A stretch of 13,842 nucleotides of DNA from Acidimicrobiales bacterium (GTDB lineage Bacteria > Actinomycetota > Acidimicrobiia > Acidimicrobiales > Poriferisodaliceae): positions 1-13,842 of the forward strand of contig JAHDHM010000057.1 in NCBI GenBank assembly GCA_020631315.1, written 5' to 3'. The notes beneath the pieces are model-generated. The model saw only the letters and a list, made by a program, of their open reading frames with translations. It made no database searches and had not been told where the DNA came from. The position numbers were made by a program, and so were the translations under genes. Numbering within the stretch: the first letter of the stretch is position 1; the number at the start of each line of letters is the position of its first letter. Positions 6,574-13,263 of this stretch are shown one piece after another.

Positions 6574-7512
6574 ATGAGCACGACTTCTGCCTTCGATCCC
6601 TCTTCGCCGTTCGAGTTCGCCGGCGCGATCGCGGTCGTGACGGGTGCCGGGACGGGCATGGGGCGGGACCTCGCCGTGCAGCTCGCCGCTGCCGGGGCCG
6701 ACCTCGCGCTCGGGGACATCCACGAGGACACGCTGGCCGAGACGGCCTCGCTCGCCGCGGCTGCGAACCCCGACGTTCGGATCGTCACCCACACCTGTGA
6801 CGTCAGTGACCGGTCAGCGGTCGATGCCTGGCGAGACGCGGTGGCGGCCGACCTCGGCACCGATCACGTCCACCTCGTGTTCAACAACGCCGGCATCGGC
6901 GGTGGTGGCAGCTTCGTGACCGACGACCCGCAGGGCTGGGAACGGACCTTCGACATCTGCTGGGGCGGTGTCTACAACTGCGCGAGGGCGTTCATGCCGA
7001 TGCTCGTCGCCGCGCCGTACGGGCACATCGTGAACACCAGCTCGGTCAACGGGTTCTGGGCGTCGATCGGCCCCGGTCGTCCTCACACCGCCTATTCGGC
7101 AGCCAAGTTCGCGGTGAAGGGCTTCACCGAGGCGCTGATCACCGACCTGCGCGCCAACGCGCCCCACGTCGGGGCGTCCGTCGTGATGCCAGGCCACATC
7201 GGCACGAGCATCGCGATGAACTCGGTGAAGGTCCACGGTGGCGAGGTCGACGCCGGAGTGCGAGAGGTCGAGAACGCGTTCCGCAACAGCGCGCCGACGA
7301 CGTCGGCGCAGGCGGCGACCATCATCCTCGACGGCGTGCGTGAGCGGCGTTGGCGCATCCTCGTCGGCGACGACGCGGTCACGCTGGACGAGCTGGTCCG
7401 CTCGACCCCGGACGAGGCCTACGAGCTGACCTTCATCGAACGCATGCTGGCCGAGGGCGCGTTGCCGGGGTTGGTGCAGACGTTGGCTCGGGATGAGGAG
7501 TCCGACGGCTGA
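6574..7512 (+). CDS. Short-chain dehydrogenase/reductase (SDR) family oxidoreductase
   Basis: NAD(P)-dependent classical SDR of 312 aa. Cofactor loop TGAGTGMG at 23-30, DVSD at 76-79, NNAG at 104-107, catalytic Ser157 (NTSSVNG), Tyr174 and Lys178 (YSAAK), and the PGHIGT turn at 206-211. The length exceeds a typical 250-residue SDR because of a C-terminal extension of about 60 residues (LVRSTPDEAYELTFIERML onward). ATG at 6574 starts MSTTSAFDP; no Shine-Dalgarno is evident, and a TTG at 6562 is a less likely alternative. The gene is divergent from the glpD-like gene, start codons 54 bp apart. Its last 18 codons, including the stop, form the first unit of a three-unit repeat. Substrate unknown. 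Confidence 0.92.
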   Translation: MSTTSAFDPSSPFEFAGAIAVVTGAGTGMGRDLAVQLAAAGADLALGDIHEDTLAETASLAAAANPDVRIVTHTCDVSDRSAVDAWRDAVAADLGTDHVHLVFNNAGIGGGGSFVTDDPQGWERTFDICWGGVYNCARAFMPMLVAAPYGHIVNTSSVNGFWASIGPGRPHTAYSAAKFAVKGFTEALITDLRANAPHVGASVVMPGHIGTSIAMNSVKVHGGEVDAGVREVENAFRNSAPTTSAQAATIILDGVRERRWRILVGDDAVTLDELVRSTPDEAYELTFIERMLAEGALPGLVQTLARDEESDG

Positions 7513-7638
7513 GAATGCAGCGCGTTGCCGGGGTTGGTGCAGACGTTGGCTCGGGATGAGGAGTCCGACGGCTGAGGATGCAGCGCACTCCCCGGCCTCG
7601 TGCAGACGTTGGCTCGGGATGAGGAGTCCGACGGCTGA
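7459..7638 (+). repeat. Three 63-bp in-frame repeats of the SDR gene's C-terminal codons and stop
   Basis: Conserved 54-nt blocks at 7459-7512, 7522-7575 and 7585-7638 each encode ALPGLVQTLARDEESDG and TGA in the same frame. They are joined by 9-nt spacers reading (E/G)CS. Blocks 1 and 2 are identical over 54 nt. Block 3 differs at 7 positions, all in its first five codons and all synonymous (GCG/GCA, TTG/CTC, CCG/CCC, GGG/GGC, TTG/CTC); its remaining 39 nt are identical. Only block 1 belongs to the annotated protein. The array ends 3 nt before the stop of the convergent hydrolase gene. Confidence 0.95.
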
Positions 7639-7641
7639 GGG

Positions 7642-8667
7642 TCACTCGGTGGCGAACGCGGCGAGGTCTCTTGCGGCGTCTCGGCTGATCTCGGGGCACA
7701 GGAACGGCACGATCTCCGTGGCGTGCATGGTGCCCATCACCTGACGGCAGCGGGCGGGGACCTGTGCGTCGAGGAGCTTGCGGTAGAAGTCGATGCCTTC
7801 GTCGCGCAGTGGGTCGCACTCGTTGACGACGACGGTGGTCTTCGGCAGGCCGACCAGTTCGGCTGACGTCGCGAGCCCGGGCCATGCCTGGATGTCCTGA
7901 CGGTCCCAGGCGTCCTGCCCGTAGCTGACCTGTCCCGAGTGGCTGCGGGGCGAGATCATGATGCCGTCGTTCTCGACCGTCGACGGGTAGCGGTCCTGAG
8001 GCCATTCCCCTGCGATGTACGGGGCGAGCGCGTACAGGCCGTGCAGGGTGTCGATGTCGCCGTCGGCGAGGAGGCGTAGTCCGGACGCGAGGGTCAGGTT
8101 GCCGCCACCGGATTCTCCGGCGATCACGACCCGGCCGGGGTCGACGCCGAGCTGTGTCGCGTTGGCGAGGGTCCAACGGAAGCCGCTGACGCAGTCGTTC
8201 AGGCCGGCGGGGAACGGTGCGACGTCGGGGATCGAAGATGCTGCGACCGAGTTCCGGAAGTCGACCGACACCACGGCGACGCCGTGATGGGCGACCATGC
8301 GGGCGAACGCCCGGTAGTTGGCGTAGTGGCAGCTCATTGACGCCATCCCGCCGCCGTGGAGGTAGACGACGGCGGGGACCACGTCGTCGCTCTCGGGCCG
8401 GGTGACGATGACGTTGATGGTGTTGCCGTCCGGTGCTGACTCCAGGTCGTGGTGGCTGACGGTCAGACCCTCTGAGGTGACGAGCTCCTCGCCACACATG
8501 TGCTCGAGGAACGCCTTCGTACGCTCGGTGGCTTTCCGTGCAGCCTCACTGGCGGCAGCGGCGACCATCTCGTCACGCGAACGCGGCCGCTCGGGGCCGG
8601 TGTTCGGGAAGTACTTCAGCGCCGCCCGGATCCTCGGATCCAGCTTGGCCACGGCGTCGTCGTTCAT
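7642..8667 (-). CDS. Alpha/beta hydrolase, HSL-type (alpha/beta hydrolase fold 3)
   Basis: Predicted carboxylesterase of 341 aa. The oxyanion-hole motif HGGG is at 104-107, the nucleophile Ser186 is in GESGGG (184-189), and the acid and base are probably Asp285 (NECDPLRDEG) and His315 (GTMHATE). These are the marks of the hormone-sensitive-lipase-like esterases, which hydrolyse short acyl esters. An N-terminal helical cap region of about 90 residues (DPRIRAALKYF onward) fits this group. There is no signal peptide, so it is probably cytoplasmic. ATG at 8667 has AAGGAG at 8672-8677, 4 nt upstream; the in-frame extension to 9768 runs antisense through the aldolase and is rejected. It is divergent from the aldolase gene. 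Substrate cannot be told from sequence. Confidence 0.92.
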   Translation of the reverse strand: MNDDAVAKLDPRIRAALKYFPNTGPERPRSRDEMVAAAASEAARKATERTKAFLEHMCGEELVTSEGLTVSHHDLESAPDGNTINVIVTRPESDDVVPAVVYLHGGGMASMSCHYANYRAFARMVAHHGVAVVSVDFRNSVAASSIPDVAPFPAGLNDCVSGFRWTLANATQLGVDPGRVVIAGESGGGNLTLASGLRLLADGDIDTLHGLYALAPYIAGEWPQDRYPSTVENDGIMISPRSHSGQVSYGQDAWDRQDIQAWPGLATSAELVGLPKTTVVVNECDPLRDEGIDFYRKLLDAQVPARCRQVMGTMHATEIVPFLCPEISRDAARDLAAFATE

Positions 8668-8709
8668 CTTGCTCCTTGGGGATCGTCGGGACCCGAGACT
8701 GGCACATCG

Positions 8710-8750
8710 ACGCAGTGCCGGATCAGCTGGTCCACGCAGTGTCAGATCAG
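8710..8750. promoter_or_regulatory. Pair of 17-bp direct repeats between the hydrolase and aldolase genes
   Basis: ACGCAGTGCCGGATCAG (8710-8726) and ACGCAGTGTCAGATCAG (8734-8750) match at 15 of 17 positions, start to start 24 bp. They lie in the 123-bp divergent intergenic region, just upstream of the expected -35 region of the aldolase promoter. A paired operator for a transcription factor is a reasonable reading; no regulator family is evident from the motif. Confidence 0.5.
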
Positions 8751-8777
8751 GTCGACGAGCGACGGGCACGCCGGTTC

Positions 8778-8783
8778 TACACT
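8778..8783 (+). promoter_or_regulatory. -10 element TACACT of a probable leaderless aldolase transcript
   Basis: TACACT fits TAnnnT and ends 7 nt before the ATG at 8791, so transcription would begin at or next to the start codon. No Shine-Dalgarno sequence precedes the ATG, which agrees with a leaderless mRNA, a common arrangement in actinobacteria. Confidence 0.55.
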
Positions 8784-8790
8784 CGCTCGG

Positions 8791-9867
8791 ATGTCGATCA
8801 CCCAAGAGTTCCCCGCCGGCGTGCTGACCGGTCAGTCCGTCTCCGACCTGTTCGCCCATGCGAAGGCCAACGGCTATGCGCTCCCGGCGGCGAACTGCGT
8901 CGGCAGCAACTCCATGAACGCCGTCATGGAGACCGCGGCGAAGCTGAACAGCCCGGTGATCATCCAGTTCTCCACGTCGGGTTCGGCGTTCGTCGGTGGC
9001 AAGGCCCTTCCGGTCTCGGGCGATCGCGCGTCGATCCTGGGTTCGGTCGCCGGTGCCCGTCACGTGCGCACGCTCGCCGAGGCCTACGGCGCTCGGGTGA
9101 TCCTGCACACGGACCACTGCCCCAAGGGGAAGCTCCCCTGGATCGCCGGGCTGCTGGACGAGAGTGAGGCCCATTTCGAGGCCACGGGCGAGCCGCTGTT
9201 CTCCTCGCACATGCTCGACCTGTCGGAGGAACCGATCGAGGAGAACCTCGACATCTGCGTCGAGTACCTGCAGCGCATGGAGCCGATGGGCATGACGCTC
9301 GAGATCGAGCTCGGCATCACCGGCGGTGAAGAGGACGGCGTCGACAACTCCGATGCCGATCCGGCCGACCTCTACTCCAAGCCCGAGGAAGTGGCGTACG
9401 CCTACGAGCGCCTCAGCGCGGTCAGCCCGAACTTCACGATCGCCGCTGCGTTCGGCAACGTGCACGGCGTCTACAAGCCGGGCAACGTCAAGCTCACCCC
9501 GACGATCCTGCGTGACGCGCAGGCCCACATCGCAGAGATGTTCGACACCGGACCCAACCCGGTCAACTTCGTCTTCCACGGCGGCTCGGGTTCGACGGCC
9601 GAGGAGATCGCCGAGGCCATCAGCTACGGCGTCGTGAAGATGAACATCGACACAGACCTCCAGTGGGCGTTCTGGGACGGCATCCGTGCTTACGACGTCG
9701 AGCGCCATGACTACCTGCAGGGTCAGCTGGGCAACCCCGACGGTCCCGATGCGCCGAACAAGAAGCACTACGACCCGCGGGTCTGGCTTCGCGCCGCCGA
9801 GGAGAGCTTCGTGGCCCGTCTCGAGCAGTCGTTCGCCGAGCTCAACAACGTCGGCACGATGGCCTGA
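8791..9867 (+). CDS. fbaA: Class II fructose-bisphosphate aldolase (FbaA type)
   Basis: Zinc-dependent cytoplasmic enzyme of glycolysis and gluconeogenesis that splits fructose 1,6-bisphosphate into dihydroxyacetone phosphate and glyceraldehyde 3-phosphate. At 358 aa it is almost the length of E. coli FbaA (359), and key residues fall one position earlier: catalytic Asp108 and zinc ligand His109 (HTDHC, with the DH pair), Glu173 (LEIELG), the mobile-loop Glu180/Glu181 (GGEEDGVDN), His225 (GNVHGVYKPGNV) and His263 (VFHGGSGS), plus MNIDTDLQWAFWDG (284-297) for phosphate binding. All active-site residues are present. ATG at 8791 is set by homology and by the -10 element 7 nt before it. The gene converges on the YeiH-like gene with a strong hairpin between them. 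Very sure. Confidence 0.97.
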   Translation: MSITQEFPAGVLTGQSVSDLFAHAKANGYALPAANCVGSNSMNAVMETAAKLNSPVIIQFSTSGSAFVGGKALPVSGDRASILGSVAGARHVRTLAEAYGARVILHTDHCPKGKLPWIAGLLDESEAHFEATGEPLFSSHMLDLSEEPIEENLDICVEYLQRMEPMGMTLEIELGITGGEEDGVDNSDADPADLYSKPEEVAYAYERLSAVSPNFTIAAAFGNVHGVYKPGNVKLTPTILRDAQAHIAEMFDTGPNPVNFVFHGGSGSTAEEIAEAISYGVVKMNIDTDLQWAFWDGIRAYDVERHDYLQGQLGNPDGPDAPNKKHYDPRVWLRAAEESFVARLEQSFAELNNVGTMA

Positions 9868-9873
9868 GTCGAC

Positions 9874-9899
9874 GCTCGGCCGGTGTGTGCCGGCCGAGC
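9874..9899. terminator. Perfect 10-bp hairpin between convergent fbaA and yeiH-like genes
   Basis: GCTCGGCCGG (9874-9883) pairs without mismatch with CCGGCCGAGC (9890-9899) around the 6-nt loop TGTGTG. It starts 7 nt after the aldolase stop and ends 8 nt from the YeiH-like stop, as expected for a two-way terminator. There is no T-tract on either side, so it may be an L-shaped (U-less) intrinsic terminator or an mRNA end stabiliser. Confidence 0.75.
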
Positions 9900-9906
9900 A
9901 GCTGCC

Positions 9907-10953
9907 TCAGACCGCGAGCACGCCGAGCAGTGCGACGCCGGCGACGAGCATCCAGGCAGCGAGACCGAGCAGCAGCGGTGTCGGGCCCGGTCGACGGATC
10001 GTCGACCAGCGCACCGTCGTGCCGATGCCGAACATGGCGATCGTGAAGGCGAGCCCTTCCGCGATCTTGGCGGCGTCGACGAGCCAGGTGGGCACCAGCC
10101 CTGCCGTGCGCAGCACCATCATCGCGAGGAAACCGGCGACGAACAGCGGAATCGGTGCCGGGCGAGCGCCCTCGGCGACCTGCTCGCCGTCGCTGCGTGA
10201 ACGGCTCCACCAGGCGACGCCGGCGACGAGGGGTGCGAGGAGCACGACCCTGGCCAGCTTGACCACGACCGCAGTGCCCACGGCGTCGTCGTCGAGGGAT
10301 GCCGCTGCGGCGACGACCTGGGCGACGTCGTGCGTCGCTGCGCCGATCCACGATCCGGCCTGGCCGTGGTCGAGGCCGAGCGCGGTCGCCAGGACGGGCA
10401 GCGCGAACATCGATGCGGTGCCGAAGACCGTGACGAGGGCGACGGCGACGGCGATCTGATCGGCTCGGGCCTTGGTGTTCGGGGCCATGGCGGCGATCGC
10501 GCTGACGCCGCAGATGGAGTAGCCGGTCGCCACGAGCAGGGAGGTCTCTCGTTCGACTCCGAGCCTGCGCCCGAGCCACTGGGTGCCGAAGAACGTCGCT
10601 GCGACCGTCACAGCGACGACGCCGAGTGCAGCGAGACCGAGGTCGGCCAGGTCGCCGAGGCCGAGACGAAGCCCGAGCAGCACCACGCCGATCCGCATCA
10701 CTCGCTTGGAGGCCAGGGTCCAGCCAGGAGTCATTCGATGCGAGGCGGTGGGCGACCACCGATCCACCGCGGCACCCGCAACCGCACCGGTCACGACGGC
10801 CAGGAGCAACACGGGAACTCCGTCGACGACACGACCGGTGACGTACAGCGCGACACCGGCGAGCGCAGCGATCGTCAATCCCGGCCAGGTGGCCGGCGGC
10901 GCGGCGGGGCGAGTCGGTGTCGGGGACGCCGCCGAGGGTCGTTGCGAGAGCAT
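9907..10953 (-). CDS. yeiH: YeiH-family (UPF0324) putative sulfate/anion exporter
   Basis: Integral membrane protein of 348 aa with roughly ten hydrophobic segments, close to E. coli YeiH (349). The family signature region GYSICGVSAIAAMAP is at 144-158, followed by KARADQIAVAVALVTVFG and AATHDVAQVVAAA. The family (PF03601) is often labelled putative sulfate exporter; in most members transport has not been shown. The proline-rich N-terminus (to about 23) is outside the core. ATG at 10953 has only GAGG 2 nt upstream, too close for a normal ribosome site, so translation may be leaderless. It is divergent from a LysR regulator, the same pairing as yeiH-yeiE in enterobacteria, which suggests control by that regulator. 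Family sure, transported ion unknown. Confidence 0.9.
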   Translation of the reverse strand: MLSQRPSAASPTPTRPAAPPATWPGLTIAALAGVALYVTGRVVDGVPVLLLAVVTGAVAGAAVDRWSPTASHRMTPGWTLASKRVMRIGVVLLGLRLGLGDLADLGLAALGVVAVTVAATFFGTQWLGRRLGVERETSLLVATGYSICGVSAIAAMAPNTKARADQIAVAVALVTVFGTASMFALPVLATALGLDHGQAGSWIGAATHDVAQVVAAAASLDDDAVGTAVVVKLARVVLLAPLVAGVAWWSRSRSDGEQVAEGARPAPIPLFVAGFLAMMVLRTAGLVPTWLVDAAKIAEGLAFTIAMFGIGTTVRWSTIRRPGPTPLLLGLAAWMLVAGVALLGVLAV

Positions 10954-10960
10954 GACCTCA

Positions 10961-11037
10961 GCTTGATCGTGGAGCGCTCAAGCGACCACCCCCAGTGGTC
11001 GACTGGGGTCATAGGGACGCCCTATGGCCGCCCATAG
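10961..11037. promoter_or_regulatory. Dyad-rich operator region between yeiH-like and lysR-type genes
   Basis: Four inverted repeats lie in the 122-bp intergenic region: GCTTGA-N11-TCAAGC (10961-10983), CCCCAGT-N5-ACTGGGG (10990-11008, overlapping GACCAC-N5-GTGGTC at 10984-11000), CATAGGG-ACG-CCCTATG (11010-11026) and CTATGG-N4-CCATAG (11022-11037). LysR-type proteins bind interrupted dyads. The CATAGGG dyad is centred at 11018, 65 bp from the yeiH-like ATG and next to the lysR -10, the usual place for a site that activates the target and represses the regulator's own gene. Confidence 0.65.
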
Positions 11038-11040
11038 ACT
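11035..11040 (+). promoter_or_regulatory. Candidate -10 element TAGACT for the lysR-type gene
   Basis: TAGACT matches TAnnnT and overlaps the last dyad arm. A start site near 11047 would give a leader of about 30 nt with AGGAG at 11062-11066. An ATG at 11047 is in another frame and is not used by the regulator. Confidence 0.45.
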
Positions 11041-11075
11041 CGGCCGATGGGCCCGCGGACCAGGAGCTGGGACAC

Positions 11076-11996
11076 ATGAGCGACGTTGCGGGATCGAACC
11101 AACAACTCCCCGTTCGCGTGGACGATCTGGGTGGCCTCGAGCTGTTCCTGGCGGTCGTCGAGTCCGGCAGCGTCGGCCGCGCGGCACGGCGCATGGGCAT
11201 CAGCCAGCCGTCGGCGTCAGCGCGCCTGTCGAACCTCGAACGTCAGCTCGGCGTGGTGCTGCTCGAGCGGGGCCCGACGGGGAGCGAGCCGACGCACGAA
11301 GGTCGGCTCATCGCCGACTGGGCCGCACCGGTGCTCGACGGGGCACGACGTCTCGCCGTGTCCATCGAGTCGCTGCGTGCCGACGCTGAACAGCGGACGC
11401 GGGTCATGGCGTCGTACACGATCGCCGAGTACCTGCTCCCGACCTGGCTCGCCCGCTTCCAGCGCTCGCACCCAGGTCACCGGGCCGAGTTGCTGGTGGC
11501 CAACTCGTCCGCGGTCGTGAGCGCCATCCGACATGGCGAGGTCGACCTCGGATTCGTCGAGAGCGACGAGGAGATCGTCGACCTGGGCGTCGAGCTCGTC
11601 GGCTCCGACCGGCTGGTGCTGGTGGTCACGCCTGACCACCCGTGGGCCGGTCGTGAGGTGAGCGTCACCGAGGTGCCCTCGACTCCCCTGGTACTGCGTG
11701 AGAGCGGCTCGGGCACGCGTGACCGGTTCGACCATGCGCTCGACGCGGCGACCGGCCGCCTCCCGGTCGCGGCACTGGAGCTGGGCTCGACCTCGGCGGT
11801 CAAAGCCGCGGTCGTCACGGGTGTGGCGCCCGGTGTCCTGAGCGAACTCACGGTCGCCGGTGACGTCGCGTCGGGAGCGCTGGTGGTCGTCGAGGTCGAC
11901 GGCCTCGATCTGCGCCGCGAACTCAGGATGGTGTGGCCGACCGACCGCCCGGTCGGTGTCGCCGCCAGCCGCTTCCGGGACCAGATGCGGACCTGA
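11076..11996 (+). CDS. LysR-type transcriptional regulator, likely controlling the divergent yeiH-like gene
   Basis: DNA-binding regulator of 306 aa. The N-terminal winged helix-turn-helix spans about 17-76: LELFLAVVESGSVGRAARRM, the recognition helix SQPSASARLSNLERQLG, then LLERGPTGSEPTHEG. The periplasmic-binding-like effector domain runs from about 108 to the end (ASYTIAEYLLPTWLARFQ, HGEVDLGFVES, RESGSGTRDRFD, VKAAVVTGVAPGVLSE). The RESGSGTR phrase is typical of the CysL/YeiE/CbbR branch, whose effectors are small anions or sulfur or carbon metabolites. ATG at 11076 has AGGAG at 11062-11066, 9 nt upstream; the in-frame start at 10995 would lie inside the operator region. The final effector-domain part is complete. 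Sure of the family; target inferred from divergent placement. Confidence 0.93.
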   Translation: MSDVAGSNQQLPVRVDDLGGLELFLAVVESGSVGRAARRMGISQPSASARLSNLERQLGVVLLERGPTGSEPTHEGRLIADWAAPVLDGARRLAVSIESLRADAEQRTRVMASYTIAEYLLPTWLARFQRSHPGHRAELLVANSSAVVSAIRHGEVDLGFVESDEEIVDLGVELVGSDRLVLVVTPDHPWAGREVSVTEVPSTPLVLRESGSGTRDRFDHALDAATGRLPVAALELGSTSAVKAAVVTGVAPGVLSELTVAGDVASGALVVVEVDGLDLRRELRMVWPTDRPVGVAASRFRDQMRT

Positions 11997-12005
11997 CGCT
12001 GCGCC

Positions 12006-12019
12006 GACGTGTGGACGTC
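12006..12019. terminator. Weak hairpin at the lysR / aminotransferase convergent junction
   Basis: GACGT (12006-12010) and ACGTC (12015-12019) surround GTGG. A competing pair CTGACG (11993-11998) and CGTCAG (12016-12021) spans the same interval and contains both stop codons. Only 21 bp separate the genes. No T-tract is present, so the terminator role is doubtful. Confidence 0.3.
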
Positions 12020-13238
12020 AGCTGCCGAGGTTGGCGGACAGGAAGCCGGCCGCAGCTGCGACACCGGACGGGCAGTCGTGGCCCATGGCGCCCAGTGCCA
12101 CTTCGATGCCGCCGAGGGTGCCGAGCAGCATCGGCGGGTTCACGTGGCCCATGTGGCCGATGCGGAACGAGCGGTCCGCGATGTGCGAGATGCCGATGCC
12201 GAGCGTGAGGCGGAGCTGCTCCTCGCAGATGTCGCGCAGCCGGGCGGCGTCGAGCGATCCCGTGGCGACGGTCGTGACCGAGTGGGCACGCTGGCTCGGC
12301 TCGGGTACGAAGAAGTCGATCTCGCCACCTTCGGACCATGCGCTCACAGCAGCGTGCACCGCACCTGCGTGGACTGCGTGACGATGCCAGACGGCTTCGA
12401 GGCCGCCCTCCTCCTCGATGAGAGCGAGGCTCTCCTTGAGGCCGTACAGATGTGAGATCGGCGGTGTGCCGGCGTAGCGGGTGTAGATCGGCCCATCGGG
12501 ATCCATGCGTGGTTCCCAGTCGAAGTAGCCGACCTTCAACCCGGCCGTCTCGTAGGCGGCGATCGCCTTCGGGCTCGCCCACACGAAGGACATGCCCGGC
12601 GGGACCATCAGACCCTTCTGGGTGGCGGCGACCGTGATGTCGATGCCCCACGCGTCCATCTCGTACGGGACACAACCCAGCGACGCGATGCAGTCGACCA
12701 TGAGCAGGGCCGGGTGCCCTGCCGCGTCCATCGCCGCTCGGAGCGCCGGGATGTCGTTGTGCACCGACGAGGCCGTGTCGATCTGCACGGTCAGGACGGC
12801 CTTGATCTCGTGATCGACGTCGGCGCGCAGCCGCGCCTCCACCGCTGCGGGGTCGAGCGCGAGTCCGTCGGTCTGCTCGAGGACCTCGACCTCGACACCG
12901 GAACGCTCGGCCTGCATCCCCCAGATCACCGCGAAGCGGCCGGACTCGAGGACGAGCACCTTGTCGCCCGCAGACAGTGTGTTGCAGATCGCCATCTGCC
13001 AGGCGGCGTGGCCGTTGCCGTGGGTCGCGAACACGTGGTGTTCGGTGCGGGCCAACGCCGGGAGTGCGGCGAGCACCTCGTTGCTGACGTCGACCATCTC
13101 GCCCGCGTAGATGTTCGGCATGGGACGAGCCATCGCCGAACGGACTCGCTCGGGGACGACGGTCGGTCCGGGGATCGAGACGAAGGCGAGGCCGTGGCGA
13201 AGCGGCGTCGTCATCTCAGGAAGCGGCGTGTCGGGCAT
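12018..13238 (-). CDS. Class V aminotransferase, alanine/serine-glyoxylate aminotransferase type
   Basis: PLP enzyme of 406 aa, predicted to move an amino group from serine or alanine to glyoxylate, giving glycine and hydroxypyruvate or pyruvate. Seen in order: FVSIPGPTVVPERV (19-32), the phosphate-binding THGNGHAAW (72-80), Asp182 in VDCIASLG, Schiff-base Lys208 in ATQKGLMVPPG, TPP.SHLYGL near 275, and FRIGHMGHVN in the C-terminal domain with the carboxylate-binding Arg. Both conserved catalytic residues are present. ATG at 13238 is chosen because a TAGCGT -10 sits 7 nt upstream and homology begins shortly after; the in-frame extension to 13301 lies inside the divergent gene. Related aminotransferases use 2-aminoethylphosphonate or other donors, so the donor is not proven. 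No phosphonate or photorespiratory genes are adjacent. Confidence 0.9.
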   Translation of the reverse strand: MPDTPLPEMTTPLRHGLAFVSIPGPTVVPERVRSAMARPMPNIYAGEMVDVSNEVLAALPALARTEHHVFATHGNGHAAWQMAICNTLSAGDKVLVLESGRFAVIWGMQAERSGVEVEVLEQTDGLALDPAAVEARLRADVDHEIKAVLTVQIDTASSVHNDIPALRAAMDAAGHPALLMVDCIASLGCVPYEMDAWGIDITVAATQKGLMVPPGMSFVWASPKAIAAYETAGLKVGYFDWEPRMDPDGPIYTRYAGTPPISHLYGLKESLALIEEEGGLEAVWHRHAVHAGAVHAAVSAWSEGGEIDFFVPEPSQRAHSVTTVATGSLDAARLRDICEEQLRLTLGIGISHIADRSFRIGHMGHVNPPMLLGTLGGIEVALGAMGHDCPSGVAAAAGFLSANLGS

Positions 13239-13245
13239 CCGTCCG

Positions 13246-13255
13246 ACGCTACCGT
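13246..13255. promoter_or_regulatory. Overlapping divergent -10 elements, both leaderless-type
   Basis: ACGCTACCGT holds TAGCGT on the minus strand (13246-13251) and TACCGT on the plus strand (13250-13255); they share the central TA. The minus element ends 7 nt before the aminotransferase ATG, the plus element 8 nt before the GFA-like ATG. Only 25 bp separate the start codons and neither has a Shine-Dalgarno, so two leaderless transcripts from one bidirectional promoter are the simplest reading. Confidence 0.6.
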
Positions 13256-13263
13256 CTCGCCTC

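Noticed and set aside
7459..7638. Minus-strand protein with repeated RRTPHPEPTSA segments
   Set aside because: It is only the reverse reading of the 63-bp repeats and lies in a frame other than that of the hydrolase gene.
8668..9768. Long upstream extension of the alpha/beta hydrolase frame
   Set aside because: It would run antisense through most of fbaA. The ATG at 8667 has AAGGAG just upstream and homology starts there.
11047..11049. ATG 6 nt after the lysR -10 as a leaderless start
   Set aside because: It is in a different frame from the LysR protein; the ATG at 11076 has an AGGAG site at proper spacing.
9907..13238. Sulfonate or phosphonate degradation cluster formed by the YeiH-like, LysR and class V aminotransferase genes
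   Set aside because: No sulfoacetaldehyde acetyltransferase, phosphonatase, dioxygenase or transporter genes are present. The aminotransferase converges on lysR and looks like an independent unit of the glyoxylate type.
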